A stretch of 64,000 nucleotides of DNA from JAWKWH01 sp963669455 (GCA_963669455.1 OY770026.1:620001-684000), one strand, 5' to 3'; shown: positions 42,811-52,543, counted from the first letter of the stretch. The notes: generated from the sequence alone by a model not told the origin. Translations and numbers: made by a program.

Positions 42811-45732
42811 ATGAGCGAGCAGAAAACCATCTCGGTGCGCGGCGCGCGCGAGCATAATCTGAAAAATGTCGATCTCGACATTCCACGTGACCGGCTGACC
42901 GTGATGACCGGGCTTTCCGGCTCGGGGAAATCCTCGCTCGCCTTCGACACGATCTATGCCGAGGGCCAGCGCCGTTACGTTGAAAGCCTGTCGGCCTATG
43001 CGCGCCAGTTTCTGGAAATGATGCAAAAGCCCGATGTCGATCAGATCGATGGGCTTTCGCCGGCGATTTCCATTGAGCAGAAAACCACCAGCCGCAATCC
43101 GCGTTCCACCGTCGCCACGGTGACCGAGATCTACGATTATATGCGGCTTTTATTCGCCCGCGTCGGCGTGCCTTATTCGCCGGCGACCGGCCTGCCGATC
43201 GAAAGCCAGACGGTTTCGCAGATGGTCGACCGCATCCTGGCGCTGGAGGAAGGCACCAGGCTCTACATCATGGCGCCTATCGTGCGCGGCCGAAAGGGCG
43301 AGTATCGCAAAGAGCTGATCGAGCTGCAGAAGAAGGGCTATCAGCGCGTCAAGATTGACGGCATATTTTACGAAATTGGCGACGTGCCGGCGCTCGACAA
43401 GAAATACAAGCATGACATCGATGTGGTTGTTGACCGTGTTGTGGTTCGCGATGATCTCGCCGCGCGTCTGGCCGATTCCGTGGAGACCTGCCTGAAGCTG
43501 GCCGATGGGCTGGCGGTTGCCGAATTTGCCGACAAGCCGCTGCCAGCCGAGGAACTTTCCGGCGAGGCCGCCAACAAATCGAAGAACGAGACCCATGAGC
43601 GGGTGATGTTCTCGGAAAAGTTTGCCTGTCCGGTCTCCGGCTTCACCATTACCGAGATCGAACCGCGACTGTTTTCGTTCAACAATCCGTTCGGTGCGTG
43701 CCCGACCTGCGACGGGCTTGGCACTCAGCGGGCCATCGATGACGGGCTGATCGTGCCGGAGGAACATGTCTCGCTCAATAACGGCGCTATCGCGCCATGG
43801 GCCAAATCGACGTCGCCCTATTATCAGCAGACGCTGGAGGCGCTCGGCAAGGTCTATAAGTTCAAGATATCCGACCGCTGGCGCGACCTGTCAAAAGACG
43901 CAAAAGATGCGATCCTGCATGGCACCGGTGAAAAGCTCGTCACCTTCAATTACAATGACGGTTTGCGCACCTATCAGACCAAGAAGAGTTTCGAAGGCGT
44001 AATTCCCAATCTGGAGCGGCGCTGGAAGGAAACCGATTCGGCGTGGATGCGCGAGGAGATCGAGCGCTATATGTCGGCAACTCCGTGCCCGGCCTGCGAA
44101 GGTTACCGGCTGAAGGCTGAGGCGATGGCGGTGAAAATTGCCGACCGGCATATCGGCCAGGTGACAATGTTGTCGATCCGCGATGCGCGCGACTGGTTTG
44201 AGACGCTGCCGTCGAGTTTGAACGACAAGCAATATGAGATTGCCGGGCGTATCTTGAAGGAAATCCGCGAACGGTTGCGCTTTCTCAATGATGTCGGCCT
44301 CGACTATCTCGCCCTGTCGCGCAATTCCGGTACTTTGTCAGGCGGGGAAAGCCAGCGCATCCGGCTTGCCTCCCAGATCGGTTCCGGACTGACGGGCGTG
44401 CTTTATGTGCTTGACGAGCCGTCGATCGGGCTGCATCAGCGTGACAATGCCCGCCTGCTCGATACGCTGCGGCATCTGCGCGACCTCGGCAACACGGTGG
44501 TCGTGGTCGAGCATGACGAGGATGCGATCCGGACCGCCGATCATGTGGTCGATATCGGCCCTGCCGCCGGCATTCATGGCGGCACGATTGTTGCCGAGGG
44601 GACGCCAGCGGAGGTGATGGCCAATCCGAAATCGCTGACCGGGCAATATCTTTCCGGTACGCTGGAAATTGCCGTTCCCGCAAAACGCCGCAAGCCAAAA
44701 AAGGCAAGGCGCATCAAGGTGTCGGGTGCGCGGGGTAACAATCTGAAAAACGTTACAGCCGAGATCCCGCTTGGCCTTTTAACCTGTGTTACCGGCGTGT
44801 CGGGTGGAGGCAAATCAACCTTCCTGATCGAAACGCTCTACAAGGCCGCCTCGCGTCGCATTATGGGCTCGCGCGAGCAGCCTGCCGAGCATAAATCTAT
44901 CGAGGGCCTGGAATATCTGGACAAGGTGATCGATATCGACCAGTCGCCGATCGGGCGTACGCCGCGCTCCAATCCGGCCACTTATACCGGCGCGTTTACG
45001 CCGATCCGCGACTGGTTTGCCGGCCTGCCCGAGGCCAAGGCGCGCGGTTATGCGCCGGGGCGGTTTTCGTTCAACGTCAAGGGCGGGCGCTGCGAAGCCT
45101 GCAAGGGCGATGGCTTGATCAAGATCGAGATGCATTTTCTGCCGGATGTCTATGTCACCTGCGATATCTGCCATGGCAAGCGCTATAATCGTGAAACACT
45201 TGATGTCGTGTTCAAGGGCAAATCAATTGCTGATGTGCTTGACATGACGGTAGAGGAGGGTTGCGAGTTTTTTGCTGCTGTTCCGGCTGTGCGCGATAAG
45301 CTGGAAATGCTGAAAAAAGTGGGCCTTGGCTATGTGCATATCGGCCAGCAGGCGACCACGCTGTCCGGCGGCGAGGCGCAGCGCATCAAACTGGCCAAGG
45401 AACTGTCGCGCCGTGCCACCGGCCGTACGCTCTATATCCTCGATGAACCGACGACGGGCCTGCATTTCCACGACGTCGCCAAACTCCTGGAAGTGCTGCA
45501 CGAGCTGGTCGAGCAAGGCAATACGGTGGTGGTCATCGAACATAATCTTGAGGTGATCAAGACGGCCGACTGGCTTTTGGATCTCGGTCCTGAAGGCGGA
45601 GATGGCGGTGGTGAGCTGGTCGCCTCAGGTACGCCGGAAGATGTTGCGGCCAATGAACGTAGTTACACCGGTGCGTTTTTGAAGGAACTGCTGGCGCGGC
45701 ACTCCGGCAGCAAGGTTGAAGCGGCGGAGTGA
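42811..45732 (+). CDS. uvrA: Excinuclease ABC subunit A
   Basis: A 973-residue damage-recognition ATPase of nucleotide excision repair. It has two ABC modules: the first with TGLSGSGKSSLAFDTIYAEG (Walker A) and SGGESQRIRLASQIG, the second with TGVSGGGKSTFLIETLYKA and LSGGEAQRIKLAKELSRRAT. Zinc-finger cysteine pairs are visible in CPTCDG, CPACEG, GGRCEACKGDG and CDICHG. GAGG precedes the ATG. The LexA box upstream indicates DNA-damage control. Confidence 0.98.
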   Translation: MSEQKTISVRGAREHNLKNVDLDIPRDRLTVMTGLSGSGKSSLAFDTIYAEGQRRYVESLSAYARQFLEMMQKPDVDQIDGLSPAISIEQKTTSRNPRSTVATVTEIYDYMRLLFARVGVPYSPATGLPIESQTVSQMVDRILALEEGTRLYIMAPIVRGRKGEYRKELIELQKKGYQRVKIDGIFYEIGDVPALDKKYKHDIDVVVDRVVVRDDLAARLADSVETCLKLADGLAVAEFADKPLPAEELSGEAANKSKNETHERVMFSEKFACPVSGFTITEIEPRLFSFNNPFGACPTCDGLGTQRAIDDGLIVPEEHVSLNNGAIAPWAKSTSPYYQQTLEALGKVYKFKISDRWRDLSKDAKDAILHGTGEKLVTFNYNDGLRTYQTKKSFEGVIPNLERRWKETDSAWMREEIERYMSATPCPACEGYRLKAEAMAVKIADRHIGQVTMLSIRDARDWFETLPSSLNDKQYEIAGRILKEIRERLRFLNDVGLDYLALSRNSGTLSGGESQRIRLASQIGSGLTGVLYVLDEPSIGLHQRDNARLLDTLRHLRDLGNTVVVVEHDEDAIRTADHVVDIGPAAGIHGGTIVAEGTPAEVMANPKSLTGQYLSGTLEIAVPAKRRKPKKARRIKVSGARGNNLKNVTAEIPLGLLTCVTGVSGGGKSTFLIETLYKAASRRIMGSREQPAEHKSIEGLEYLDKVIDIDQSPIGRTPRSNPATYTGAFTPIRDWFAGLPEAKARGYAPGRFSFNVKGGRCEACKGDGLIKIEMHFLPDVYVTCDICHGKRYNRETLDVVFKGKSIADVLDMTVEEGCEFFAAVPAVRDKLEMLKKVGLGYVHIGQQATTLSGGEAQRIKLAKELSRRATGRTLYILDEPTTGLHFHDVAKLLEVLHELVEQGNTVVVIEHNLEVIKTADWLLDLGPEGGDGGGELVASGTPEDVAANERSYTGAFLKELLARHSGSKVEAAE

Positions 45733-45861
45733 CGTAGGCCCTGCCAGCAAACTGGTTTCGGGCTCATTTTCTTTTCAAAATTGAAACTGCCTATTTTACA
45801 CCACGGTCAAAACAGTTAAACATCAGGCGAACTCGCTCCATTCATCCAAACGGAAGATACA

Positions 45862-46452
45862 ATGCAATCAACATCAACCAACCCCACATTCGTCGATACG
45901 ATCTGGACAAGTAACAACAAATTGCTCCGCAATACGGTTCTGGCAGTATTGGGAACAGTTGCGCTTACGATATCGGCAAAGATTCAGGTTCCATTTTATC
46001 CGGTTCCGATGACGATGCAGACCTTTGCGGTGCTGGTCATCGGCATGACATTCGGTTGGCGGCTCGGTGGGGCCACCGTCGCGCTTTATCTCGCAGAAGG
46101 TGCTTTTGGTCTGCCGGTATTTGCCGGTACGCCCGAGCGCGGCATCGGCCTGGCCTATATGATGGGTCCGACCGGTGGTTATCTCGTTGGTTTTGCGGTA
46201 TCGGCAGCCGTTGTGGGTTATCTTGCCGCTAGAGGCTGGGACCGCAATGTCTGGACCACACTTGCAGCGATGACACTTGGCACGGCGGTAATTTTTGGCT
46301 TTGGATATGCCTGGCTTGGCGGGTTGATTGGCTATGAAAAGGCCTTTGCAGTAGGCGTAGTGCCGTTTTTGTATGGCGCCGCTTTCAAAATCGCTCTTGC
46401 TGCGGCTGTGCTGCCGCTGGCCTGGCGGCTGGTCAACCGCGGCGGCAAGTGA
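45862..46452 (+). CDS. bioY: Biotin transporter BioY
   Basis: A 196-residue S component of a biotin ECF transporter with six membrane helices. Family blocks are ISAKIQVPFYPVPMTMQTFA, GLPVFAGTPERGIGLAYMMG and TGGYLVGF. No BioM/BioN genes are nearby, so it may act alone or with shared ECF modules. Biotin uptake would serve the pyruvate carboxylase encoded earlier. Confidence 0.92.
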   Translation: MQSTSTNPTFVDTIWTSNNKLLRNTVLAVLGTVALTISAKIQVPFYPVPMTMQTFAVLVIGMTFGWRLGGATVALYLAEGAFGLPVFAGTPERGIGLAYMMGPTGGYLVGFAVSAAVVGYLAARGWDRNVWTTLAAMTLGTAVIFGFGYAWLGGLIGYEKAFAVGVVPFLYGAAFKIALAAAVLPLAWRLVNRGGK

Positions 46453-46540
46453 GTCACAAACGATAAAACCATCGGGCAGGTCAGAGTACGAGCCCGCCCG
46501 GTGGGACCAGAACATCAGCCCAAAATCACGCCGCAAGGGC

Positions 46541-47068
46541 CTATTTCTTGCCGGGATCCAAATGGCTGCCACCCAGCAGGCTGGAGCGGCTTAGGCTGAG
46601 CAGAGCATCCTGTTTCAGCTGCATTGGTGACTGACGGGCCTCATTGGCGGAATCACGCAGTTCCTGTTCCAGAAAATCAAGGTTCTGGTCTGCCGCCCGC
46701 AATACGGCAATGACGTTTTCGACCGGGCGGTGGCGTGCTGCGACGAGCGCCCACAATATCGCTGCCCGCGTGCCGCTCTTGCAGTGCGCAAAGATCGGTT
46801 TTGGAAGCTCAACCATTGCGCGCTCGAACCGGTCGATGACATCCTGCTCAAAAATTGCGTGATTTTCCGTCGGGCTATGGGCATAGGCGAGACCGGCTGA
46901 TCGCGCCAACCGCTCCGCATCCGGCGCAAGCAAATAGGCTCCGTCTTCGTCATCCGGCCGCGCATTTAAAATCGATGCGAAACCGGCTGATCGAATTTGC
47001 TCGAAATCCTCAGCCGATATTTGTGGGCCGATGGCAAATTCGGGTGTTAGGCTGACGATTTCGAGCAC
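46541..47068 (-). CDS. DUF442/TIGR01244 phosphatase-like protein
   Basis: A 175-residue protein of the beta-lactamase-hydrolase-like phosphatase family. The dual-specificity-type loop is HCKSGTRAAILW, with the Cys and Arg of Cys-based phosphatases. N-terminal segments SLTPEFAIGPQISAEDF and ILNARPDDED fit. Members occur with sulfide or persulfide enzymes elsewhere, but none is adjacent here. The start at the GTG at 47068 is preferred because of GGGGAG nine bases before it; a GTG nine codons upstream is possible. Confidence 0.82.
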   Translation of the reverse strand: MLEIVSLTPEFAIGPQISAEDFEQIRSAGFASILNARPDDEDGAYLLAPDAERLARSAGLAYAHSPTENHAIFEQDVIDRFERAMVELPKPIFAHCKSGTRAAILWALVAARHRPVENVIAVLRAADQNLDFLEQELRDSANEARQSPMQLKQDALLSLSRSSLLGGSHLDPGKK

Positions 47069-47201
47069 GCCCTTCTTCTCCCCGATCCAAACCACGACCT
47101 AGCCGATTTGTCCATCGCTGTGCAATCTTATGTGTTTCACATCTGCGGCAACGTGCCTACAATGTTCACCGAACCCTCATCAAGAACGGAAAGCAAGAAG
47201 A

Positions 47202-47663
47202 ATGGATAGAACAGACGCCCGTATCCTGGATGTTTTACAGGCCAATGCCTCACTTTCTGCAAAGGATGTGGCAGAGCAACTCGGCCTGGACGAACAGTCA
47301 TGTGCTGCCAGGATTGCGCAGCTTGAGGACGATGGAGTGATCGAAGAGCGCGTCGCCCTTCTCAATGCGCGAAAAGTTGGCGCAAACGTTACGGTATTCG
47401 TCGCTATCACCACGCCCGAGCACAGCCAGGAATGGCTGGATCAATTCCATCGCGCCGTGGAGAGCATTCCCGAAGTGGTGGAATTTTACCGCATGAGCGG
47501 GCAGGTTGATTACCTGCTTCGTGTCGTTGTGCCGGATGTGGACGGATATGACGCGTTTTACAAAAAACTGATCGCCGCAACCAAACTCAAGGATGTTAGT
47601 TCGACCTTTGCCATTGAGCAGATCAAGTACACGACCAAATTGCCGATAAAGGCCATGGACTGA
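47202..47663 (+). CDS. Lrp/AsnC-family transcriptional regulator
   Basis: A 153-residue regulator. The winged helix is DARILDVLQANASLSAKDVA followed by EQLGLDEQSCAARIAQLEDD, and the C-terminal ligand-binding (RAM) domain shows VVEFYRMSGQVDYLLRVVVP and the end TTKLPIKA. The ATG at 47202 is chosen because it opens the HTH; the upstream extension is Cys-rich and unlike the family. Likely controls amino-acid metabolism; target unknown. Confidence 0.9.
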   Translation: MDRTDARILDVLQANASLSAKDVAEQLGLDEQSCAARIAQLEDDGVIEERVALLNARKVGANVTVFVAITTPEHSQEWLDQFHRAVESIPEVVEFYRMSGQVDYLLRVVVPDVDGYDAFYKKLIAATKLKDVSSTFAIEQIKYTTKLPIKAMD

Positions 47664-47778
47664 CCGGCTGGAGGCGATGAGCGGTTCGCGGAAGATTATC
47701 TGCAATTGCCCAAAAGCTTGCATTTTTATGCCGAACGCGCAAATCTTATGGCGGTAGTGTTATTGATGTGAGGCGTAA

Positions 47779-48165
47779 ATGGTTGACCGCGGTGATATGG
47801 GGGGTGGCAGCGAAGAAACGTCAATATTGATACCGTTCAGTGAATTTCGGCGCGAACGATCCCAATTGCCGGTCACGTTTCACCGGCGCGAACTCGACCA
47901 GCTTTTAAACACCTATGGAAAGATGGTCGCAGCCGGAGAATGGCGCGACTATGCCATCGATCACCTCACCGACCGCGCCGTGTTTTCCGTGTTCAAACGG
48001 ACATCGGAAGTTCCCCTGTTCCAGATCACCAAAACGCCCAAACTGGCCCGTAAACAGGGGGCATGGACGGTGATCGCCGCCGGCGGGCGCGTTTTCAAGC
48101 GCGGCCACGACCTTGGCCGTGTCTTGAAGGTCTTTGATAAAACATTGCGGCTGGTGAAGGCCTGA
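47779..48165 (+). CDS. DUF2794 family protein
   Basis: A 128-residue protein matching DUF2794, a family of Rhizobiales and relatives. Typical are VTFHRRELDQLLNTYGKMVA, EWRDYAIDHLTDRAVFSVF and ELPLFQITKTP-like and HDLGRVLKVFDKTLRLVK segments. It has no recognised function. It is convergent with the next gene, with four bases between the two stops. Confidence 0.87.
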   Translation: MVDRGDMGGGSEETSILIPFSEFRRERSQLPVTFHRRELDQLLNTYGKMVAAGEWRDYAIDHLTDRAVFSVFKRTSEVPLFQITKTPKLARKQGAWTVIAAGGRVFKRGHDLGRVLKVFDKTLRLVKA

Positions 48166-48169
48166 GAGT

Positions 48170-48802
48170 TCAGTGCTCCGTACGCCCAGGACCTGAAAGC
48201 GCCCGGCAGAAATTGACGTCGATTTCAACCGGCCCCTCGCGCGGCGCGTTGAGGTCAGCGTCGAATTCAACCGGAAATTCGACACCGATCTTGCTGGCGT
48301 ATCCAACGGCAACCGGCTCGCCGGCAAAAGCCGATTTTCCGCCGGCATAACTCACCTGCGCACCGATTGTCTCTCCATCCTGCTGTAGAAAAGAGATGCG
48401 GATACCCTTTTCAGCCTGATGCGCCGCAAGAGCGAAAAATGGCACCAGCAACATTGCGCCATAGGTTGGTCCATTGACGCGGGCGGGAAAGGTCATCCGG
48501 CTGAAATTTTCCAAGAGAAACATGCCGGCGGTAATTGGTTCGGGAAATCGCATTTCACCGGATTCTAATGTTTCCGGCGCGGCTTTTTTGGGGTCATAGC
48601 GTTCCATGTTTTCCAGCACGACCGCCATTGCCGCGACACCTGGAATGCGGTGGCGCTCCAGCCAGACGACCATTTCGGCGCCGAATTCAGCCAGTTGCGG
48701 TGGATAGCCTTTTGCAGTTGCGGCGTCACGGCACATTTGTACGATTTCATCGAAACTGCAGCTTCGGGTCTCGATTTCAAAGTCGTTTGTCGCATCGGCC
48801 AT
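48170..48802 (-). CDS. DUF3726-like protein
   Basis: A 210-residue soluble protein. The N-terminal part FDEIVQMCRDAATAKGYPPQ with GAEMVVWLERHRIPG recalls DUF3726, whose members cooperate with amino-acid or reductase genes of unclear role. No signal peptide, membrane segment or catalytic motif is obvious. It is monocistronic. Family assignment is from memory and tentative; the ORF itself is solid. Confidence 0.65.
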   Translation of the reverse strand: MADATNDFEIETRSCSFDEIVQMCRDAATAKGYPPQLAEFGAEMVVWLERHRIPGVAAMAVVLENMERYDPKKAAPETLESGEMRFPEPITAGMFLLENFSRMTFPARVNGPTYGAMLLVPFFALAAHQAEKGIRISFLQQDGETIGAQVSYAGGKSAFAGEPVAVGYASKIGVEFPVEFDADLNAPREGPVEIDVNFCRALSGPGRTEH

Positions 48803-48896
48803 ATTGTGGCATCCTTCACATTTATTGCTGTCTGATTAGGTTATCACTGCCAAAATGAAAAGCATGACTTCATCGAGCGCTTAAAATTCAGGCGTT

Positions 48897-49004
48897 GCTG
48901 GGTCATTTCGCGGTTACTTTGAACCGCGACAACGCCTATACTCGCTTGGAACCATTGAAGCATTTTTCGCAGATATGATTCTGTTAGAGCGAAAAATGCC
49001 CTAG
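48897..49004 (+). repeat. Hairpin repeat family 1, copy D (full length)
   Basis: Starts GCTGGGTCATTTCGCGG, has the GCGGTTACTTTGAACCGC hairpin, ACAACGCC, CGCTTGGAACCATTGAAGC and the GCATTTTTCGC...GCGAAAAATGC hairpin, and ends CCCTAG. It matches copies B and F over about 105 bases. Two further hairpins follow immediately. Confidence 0.85.
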
Positions 49005-49040
49005 AGCATTTTGATGAAAACCGAGCCATCAAAATGCTCT
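49003..49040. repeat. Perfect 14-bp hairpin joined to repeat copy D
   Basis: AGAGCATTTTGATG (49003-49016) and CATCAAAATGCTCT (49027-49040) form a perfect 14-bp stem with a 10-base loop. It shares the CTAG with the end of the preceding repeat. Confidence 0.85.
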
Positions 49041-49053
49041 AAGCTATTGTTTT

Positions 49054-49106
49054 GGCGCATTTTCGCGAGCGCAAAAGCCTGCAACTTTTGCTGAAAATGC
49101 CCTAGG
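49054..49106. repeat. Third hairpin in the cluster before the TerB-like gene
   Basis: GCATTTTC (49057-49064) pairs with GAAAATGC (49093-49100), with an inner arm AGCGCAAAAG / CTTTTGCT, and the unit ends in CCTAGG. Together with the two preceding hairpins it fills most of the 336-base gap at 48803-49138. Confidence 0.7.
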
Positions 49107-49138
49107 TCGTGGTCAGGATTTAAGGGGGCTATCGAAAA

Positions 49139-49669
49139 ATGCACATCATATTGGGTGTTTTGGGCATTGTGGCGGCCATTGGAATCTGGTGGTGGCGGAT
49201 TAAGTATATTGGCGAGGCGGCAAACGAAGTCGCCGACAGGGCCGGCCGGGTTCGCGGGCATTTCCGCCGCAAAAAACTGCGCGCCAAGGCGGCGGAATCG
49301 CCGATCACTGCCATCGAAGATCCGGTGGTTGCGGCGGCAACCATTTTGATCTCGATCTATAGCGAAGACGGCCCGTTCTTGCCGGAAGTAGAGGAGAATA
49401 TCCGTCAGACTATAGGCGGGATCGCGGGTAGCGAAGGCGCATTGGATGAGGCGATGATTTACGCCAAATGGGCGGCTTCCCAAGTCGATGACACGCTGTT
49501 GGTCATCGATCGTGCCGGCAGGTTTTTGAATTCGAAACTGAATGAAACCGAAAAAGAACAACTGATTTCACTGGTGAACAGTGTTACCAGCGACCCGGGT
49601 CTTCGACCGAAATTGTACAAAATACGGATGGACAAATTGCGCCAGAGGCTCGGTCTTACCGTTCATTGA
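49139..49669 (+). CDS. Membrane-anchored TerB-like helical protein
   Basis: A 176-residue protein with one N-terminal membrane helix (about residues 2-20, IILGVLGIVAAIGIWWW), then a basic stretch (RGHFRRKKLRAKA) and an all-helical domain starting DPVVAAATILISIY. The helical part resembles the TerB-like fold; compare DPRVAAAALMF in the gene at 62.4 kb. The ATG has AAGGGGG upstream. Function unknown; the fold assignment is tentative. Confidence 0.65.
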   Translation: MHIILGVLGIVAAIGIWWWRIKYIGEAANEVADRAGRVRGHFRRKKLRAKAAESPITAIEDPVVAAATILISIYSEDGPFLPEVEENIRQTIGGIAGSEGALDEAMIYAKWAASQVDDTLLVIDRAGRFLNSKLNETEKEQLISLVNSVTSDPGLRPKLYKIRMDKLRQRLGLTVH

Positions 49670-49683
49670 CAAAATGGCGCGCT

Positions 49684-49748
49684 GGAGCATTTTCGCCCAA
49701 ACAGAACCATATGTGCGAAAATGCTTCAATGGTTCCAAGCGGGTACGC
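49684..49748 (-). repeat. Hairpin repeat family 1, copy E
   Basis: GCATTTTCGC / GCGAAAATGC stem around CCAAACAGAACCATATGT, followed by TTCAATGGTTCCAAGCGGG and TAC. The outer hairpin is missing. It lies between the TerB-like gene and the convergent end of lpdA. Confidence 0.82.
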
Positions 49749-49792
49749 TCCAGGTCACGCTTTCAGACAGCCAATCCTGCATCATTGTTGCC

Positions 49793-51202
49793 TTACATAT
49801 GAATAGGCTTGTCGAAGGTTGCCAAGGCGGCTTCCTTGACAGCCTCCGACATGGTCGGATGTGCATGGCAGGTACGGCCCAGATCTTCAGCCGAACCGCC
49901 GAATTCCATCAATACGGCCGCTTCGTGGATCATCTCGCCGGCGCCGAAACCAACAATGTGGACACCCAGCACCCGGTCGGTTTTCTTGTCGGCCAGCACT
50001 TTGACGAAGCCGTCGGAGGCGAGCATGGCGCGGGCGCGGCCATTGGCTGAAAAAGGGAATTTTCCGACATTATAGGCGATGCCGGCGTCTTTGAGGTCCT
50101 GTTCGGTTTTCCCGACAGTGGCAACTTCCGGGTTGGTGTAGACGACGCCGGGAATGACATCGTAATTCACATGGCCTTTCTGACCGGCAATCATTTCGGC
50201 CACTGCGACGCCTTCTTCCTCGGCCTTGTGGGCCAGCATCGGGCCAGCGACCACATCGCCGATGGCATAGATGCCGGTAACGGAAGTGCGCAGGTGCCCG
50301 TCGACACGAACTCTGCCTTTCTCGTCGAGCACAACACCGGCCCGCTCCAGCTTGAGGCCTTCTGTGTAAGGAACACGGCCCGTGGCCACCAAAACGGCAT
50401 CGGCTTCGATTACCGTCTTGTCGCCATCACCGCTTGCCGGCTCGAAGGCGACGGAAACGCCATTACCGGATTTCGACACATCGGTGACCTTGGCGCCGAG
50501 TTTGAATGTCATCCCCTGCCGGCCAAGCAACCGCTGATATTGTTTGACCACCTCGCCATCCATGCCGCCAAGTATGGTGTCGAGATATTCGACCACGGTG
50601 ACCTCAGATCCGAGCCTCGACCAGACCGAGCCAAGCTCAAGTCCGATCACGCCGCCGCCAACGACGACCAGCTTGTTTGGAACCTTTTTGAATGCCAGCG
50701 CGCCGGTCGATGAGACAATGGTCTCCTCGTCGAATTCGACCGTTACACCCGGAATGCCGGCAACATCCGAGCCGGTGGCGATAACGATGTTCCTGGTATC
50801 GTGTTCGGTGGTTTCACCGTTTTCGCTACGCACCGCAACTTTGCCTTCACCCAAAACGACACCGGTGCCGCGAAGAACCCCGATCTTGTTTTTCTTCAAA
50901 AGGAACTCGATGCCTTTGACATTGGCTTCGACGGTGGCCTCCTTGTGCGCCATCATCTTTTTTAAATCGAGTTTGGGCTTACCAACACCGATACCCAGCG
51001 TATCGAACTCGTGACCGGCTGCCGCAAACATTTCCGAGGCGTGCAGCAGTGCCTTTGACGGGATACAGCCGATATTGAGACAAGTACCGCCAAATGTCGG
51101 GTTCTTTTCGACGATCGCGGTCTTCAAGCCAAGCTGGGCTGCCTTGATGGCACAAACATAGCCGCCTGGTCCGGAGCCAATTACAATGACGTCATAAGCC
51201 AT
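49793..51202 (-). CDS. lpdA: Dihydrolipoyl dehydrogenase (E3)
   Basis: A 469-residue flavoprotein that reoxidises lipoyl groups of the 2-oxoglutarate dehydrogenase complex. Seen are VIVIGSGPGGYVCAIKAAQL (FAD), the redox disulfide GGTCLNIGCIPSKALL, VVVGGGVIGLELGSVWSRLG (NAD) and the C-terminal HAHPTMSE with the catalytic His. It is the last gene of the suc cluster, 73 bases after sucB, which marks it as the E3 dedicated to this complex. Confidence 0.97.
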   Translation of the reverse strand: MAYDVIVIGSGPGGYVCAIKAAQLGLKTAIVEKNPTFGGTCLNIGCIPSKALLHASEMFAAAGHEFDTLGIGVGKPKLDLKKMMAHKEATVEANVKGIEFLLKKNKIGVLRGTGVVLGEGKVAVRSENGETTEHDTRNIVIATGSDVAGIPGVTVEFDEETIVSSTGALAFKKVPNKLVVVGGGVIGLELGSVWSRLGSEVTVVEYLDTILGGMDGEVVKQYQRLLGRQGMTFKLGAKVTDVSKSGNGVSVAFEPASGDGDKTVIEADAVLVATGRVPYTEGLKLERAGVVLDEKGRVRVDGHLRTSVTGIYAIGDVVAGPMLAHKAEEEGVAVAEMIAGQKGHVNYDVIPGVVYTNPEVATVGKTEQDLKDAGIAYNVGKFPFSANGRARAMLASDGFVKVLADKKTDRVLGVHIVGFGAGEMIHEAAVLMEFGGSAEDLGRTCHAHPTMSEAVKEAALATFDKPIHM

Positions 51203-51275
51203 GGTGAAATATCCTCGCTAGCATCCTGTCCGCCCGACAACTCAATCTATTACTCATTAACACTGCTTGTCATGA

Positions 51276-52511
51276 TCAAAGATCAAGCACCAGGCGTTCG
51301 GGGTCTTCCAGGCTTTCCTTGATCCGGACCAGGAAGGTGACGGCTTCCTTGCCATCGACAATGCGGTGATCATAAGAAAGCGCCAGATACATCATCGGAC
51401 GAATAACGATGTCACCGCCGACTGCCATCGGACGTTCCTGGATCTTATGCATACCCAAAATGCCCGATTGCGGCGCGTTCAAGATCGGCGTTGACATCAG
51501 CGATCCATAGACGCCGCCATTGGAGATCGTAAAGGTGCCGCCCTGCATATCGGCGACACCAAGCTTGCTATCGCGCGCAGCGATGCCAAGGCGGCCGATT
51601 TCCTTTTCGATCTCGGCAATTGTCATCTGATCGGCATCGCGCACGACAGGGACAACAAGACCCTTGTCGGTGCCGACGGCGACACCCACATGGCAATAGT
51701 TTTTGTAGATGATGTCGGTGCCATCGATCTCGGCATTGACCGCCGGTATTTCGGCCAAAGCGTGGCAGACTGCCTTGGTGAAGAAGCCCATGAAGCCGAG
51801 CTTCACACCGTGCTTCTTTTCGAACAGTTCCTTGTATTTCTTGCGCAGTTCCATCACCGCACCCATGTCGACCTCGTTGAAGGTCGTCAGCATGGCGGCG
51901 GTGTGTTGTGCATCTTTCAGCCTGTTCGCGATTGTCTGGCGAAGCCGTGTCATCCGCACGCGTTCCTCGCGCGGTTCATCGTCTGCCGATGCTGTCTCGC
52001 TTCCGGCCTCCGCCGGCGCTTGGGTTCCGGTTTCCGCCGTACCCTTTTCAAGCGCCTCGATGACATCGCTCTTTAATATCTGACCGCGCTTGCCGGTCCC
52101 CTCAACCGATGCGGCGTCTATCCCCTTTTCAGCCATAATTTTTGCCGCTGCCGGTGATGCCGGCATGTCGCTGTCCTCTCCAGCCTCGTCTTTTGCCGGC
52201 TCTGTTTTCTGTCCGGTATCTGCGGCTGACGCCTTTTCAGGCTTGGAGCTGGAGGTTGTCCCGGCATCTCCGGCGCCCTCGCCGATCAGGCCAAGCAATG
52301 CGCCGACGGTGACATTATCGCCTTCATTGGCGACAATTTCCTGAAGCTGGCCGGCCGACGGGGCCGGTACTTCCAGCGTCACCTTATCGGTCTCCAATTC
52401 GACGATTGCCTCGTCGGCCTTGATGCTATCGCCCTTTTTTTTGAACCATCGGCCGATTGTTGCTTCCGATACGGATTCGCCCAGTGTCGGGACGCGAATT
52501 TCAGTAGCCAT
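51276..52511 (-). CDS. sucB: 2-oxoglutarate dehydrogenase E2 (dihydrolipoamide succinyltransferase)
   Basis: A 411-residue E2 protein. An N-terminal lipoyl domain carries the lipoylated Lys in VELETDKVTLEVPAP. A Glu/Ala/Pro-rich linker follows, then the subunit-binding domain (ASPAAAKIMAEKGIDAASV). The catalytic domain ends with LALSYDHRIVDGKEAVTFLV, with the His-Asp active-site motif. One lipoyl domain is usual. It follows sucA by 32 bases. Confidence 0.97.
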   Translation of the reverse strand: MATEIRVPTLGESVSEATIGRWFKKKGDSIKADEAIVELETDKVTLEVPAPSAGQLQEIVANEGDNVTVGALLGLIGEGAGDAGTTSSSKPEKASAADTGQKTEPAKDEAGEDSDMPASPAAAKIMAEKGIDAASVEGTGKRGQILKSDVIEALEKGTAETGTQAPAEAGSETASADDEPREERVRMTRLRQTIANRLKDAQHTAAMLTTFNEVDMGAVMELRKKYKELFEKKHGVKLGFMGFFTKAVCHALAEIPAVNAEIDGTDIIYKNYCHVGVAVGTDKGLVVPVVRDADQMTIAEIEKEIGRLGIAARDSKLGVADMQGGTFTISNGGVYGSLMSTPILNAPQSGILGMHKIQERPMAVGGDIVIRPMMYLALSYDHRIVDGKEAVTFLVRIKESLEDPERLVLDL

Positions 52512-52543
52512 GAGTTTTGTTTCCGTTGGGGGTTGGTTTCATG

